In this document: piece after piece, positions 39,968 to 40,619 of the stretch
How positions within the stretch are numbered: the first letter of the stretch is position 1
How the letters are laid out: every line of letters begins with the position of its first letter
From: Bacteroidota bacterium
Lineage (GTDB): Bacteria; Bacteroidota; Bacteroidia; Chitinophagales; Saprospiraceae
Length of the DNA stretch: 40,619 bases
NCBI GenBank assembly: GCA_963169325.1
Contig: CAUJEY010000060.1
Coordinates: forward strand, 1-40,619
Direction: 5' to 3'
Notes under the pieces: generated by a model
Seen by the model: the letters and a program-made list of their open reading frames with translations, nothing else
Told to the model about the DNA's origin: nothing
Databases searched by the model: none
Program-made: the position numbers and the translations under genes

Positions 39968-40488
39968 TAAATCCTTTTCTCCAGAACCTCAAATTCCAAA
40001 AACCGCATCGGCGTACCAAACTTAGCCGGCGCATCATAAGGCTCTATTTTGCCGGTTTTGTGATACCCTTGTCGCTCATACCAGCCAATCAATTCATGCC
40101 GTGCGGAGAGAACGCGCATAAAGATCGAATGACAACCAACCGATTTCGCATGTCCTTCGGCGGCGTTTAACAATTGTTTTCCAATACCTTCAGCCTGCCG
40201 TTCCGGCAAAACGCTCAACATGCCCAGGTAAAGCCGGTCGTCGCGTTTGTCTAAATAAACACAGCCGGCCAATGTGCCGGCATCATCGCGATATAACAGA
40301 ATGGCGGAACTTTCCTGTTTCAGTAATCCTGTCAGATTTTCCGAATCGGTGCGCAGGTCGCCGGCCAGTAAATCCGCTTCGGTGGTCCAGCCTTTGCGGG
40401 AAGCCTCCCCCCGGTAGGCGCTATTGACCAGGGGTAATAGTTCGGGAATGTCGTTGAGTGTAGCGGGAGAAATGGAGAACATGAGCAT
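39967..40488 (-). CDS. GNAT-family acetyltransferase
   Basis: A 173-residue acetyl-CoA-dependent N-acetyltransferase. The acetyl-CoA site is the MLSVLPERQAEGIGKQLLNAAE segment near residue 93, with the RQAEGIG form of the R/Q-x-x-G-x-G/A loop. The C-terminal region HELIGWYERQGYHKTGKIEPYD is typical. The substrate is unknown. The start is 40488 or the Met two codons later (40482). A -7 element lies 11 bases upstream. Confidence 0.88.
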   Translation of the reverse strand: MLMFSISPATLNDIPELLPLVNSAYRGEASRKGWTTEADLLAGDLRTDSENLTGLLKQESSAILLYRDDAGTLAGCVYLDKRDDRLYLGMLSVLPERQAEGIGKQLLNAAEGHAKSVGCHSIFMRVLSARHELIGWYERQGYHKTGKIEPYDAPAKFGTPMRFLEFEVLEKRI

Positions 40489-40499
40489 GTATTTTCAGG

Positions 40500-40507
40500 C
40501 AAATCTA
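40500..40507 (-). promoter_or_regulatory. -7 element (TAGATTTG) for the GNAT gene
   Basis: Exact TAnnTTTG match on the minus strand, 11 to 17 bases upstream of the two possible start codons and 15 bases after the stop of the upstream permease gene. Confidence 0.5.
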
Positions 40508-40522
40508 CTGCGCTAACAGGAA

Positions 40523-40619
40523 TCATTCACTTCGCAAACTATTCACCGGATTCATCGCAGCAGCCTTTACGCTTTGCCAACTCACCGTCAGCAAGGTCAG
40601 GCCAATAGCTAATAAACCG
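40523..40619 (-). CDS. C-terminal end of a MacB/FtsX-type ABC permease (partial)
   Basis: The minus-strand frame is open from the window edge to the TGA at 40523-40525, covering the last 32 residues or so. It has a hydrophobic stretch (GLLAIGLTLLTVSW) followed by SVKAAAMNPVNSLRSE. An ending of membrane helix plus KAA-x-NPV-x-SLR is characteristic of Bacteroidota FtsX/MacB-like permeases, from memory of the family. Most of the gene lies outside the window. Confidence 0.7.
   Translation of the reverse strand, partial: GLLAIGLTLLTVSWQSVKAAAMNPVNSLRSE

Overview
The window looks like chromosomal DNA of a Bacteroidota bacterium, probably of the Saprospiria/Chitinophagia kind. Evidence: promoter -7 elements of the Bacteroidota form TAnnTTTG, very often TACCTTTGC; a FixI/CcoI-type copper ATPase; an outer-membrane beta-barrel receptor with a carboxypeptidase-like N-terminus; a lamin-tail surface protein; a LuxC-type acyl-CoA reductase; DUF983 and DUF5522 proteins. 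The genus cannot be fixed from the sequence. Genes are densely packed, no gap between genes exceeds 300 bases, and I saw no tRNA, rRNA, insertion sequence, prophage or CRISPR array.

Layout. 1-2868 (minus): a cut-off glucose-6-phosphate isomerase, a second (phosphoglucose/phosphomannose) isomerase and an SH3 lipoprotein. 2948-5578 (plus): a large secreted lamin-tail protein. 5671-10011 (minus): CBS-domain protein, universal stress protein, an orphan protein and a FixI/CcoI-like P-type ATPase. 10212-15601 (plus): thioredoxin, DUF983 protein, a eukaryote-like sulfide:quinone oxidoreductase, an AraC regulator, an acyltransferase and cystathionine beta-synthase. 15706-24945 (minus): a degenerate amidohydrolase, a membrane-TPR protein, a peptidoglycan transglycosylase, a TonB-type barrel, aspartokinase and a TrmH methyltransferase. 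25003-30558 (mostly plus): MiaE, a steroid-reductase-like membrane protein, a Cys-less rhodanese, thiolase, an MBL hydrolase, a small lipoprotein and an OmpA lipoprotein. 30611-35155 (minus): a tight ABC/HlyD/TolC export operon whose ATPase domain is degenerate. 35320-37306 (plus): acyl-CoA reductase, TrmD, DUF5522. 37312-39868: a two-component system divergent from a secreted protein with a cysteine every fifth residue. 39967-40619 (minus): a GNAT acetyltransferase and the tail of a MacB/FtsX-type permease.

How the genes connect: several products deal with sulfur and redox (SQR makes persulfide from sulfide, CBS can make sulfide, thioredoxin, rhodanese fold) and with respiration (FixI-type ATPase, stress proteins). 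Others are housekeeping: tRNA modification (TrmD, MiaE, TrmH family), cell wall, lysine-pathway entry.

The most unusual content is between the genes. Four loci carry arrays of seven-base units, each with a run of exactly five units in one orientation; two of them are also inverted repeats with matching ten-base spacers. Other loci carry units of 9, 10 and 11 bases. Three more intergenic sites hold unrelated, perfect palindromes with arms of 35-40 bases and loops of 1-3 bases, far longer than ordinary terminators. The best candidate for an undescribed protein system is the cysteine-pentad secreted protein facing the two-component operon across a set of 11-base direct repeats, the spacing used by OmpR/PhoB regulators.
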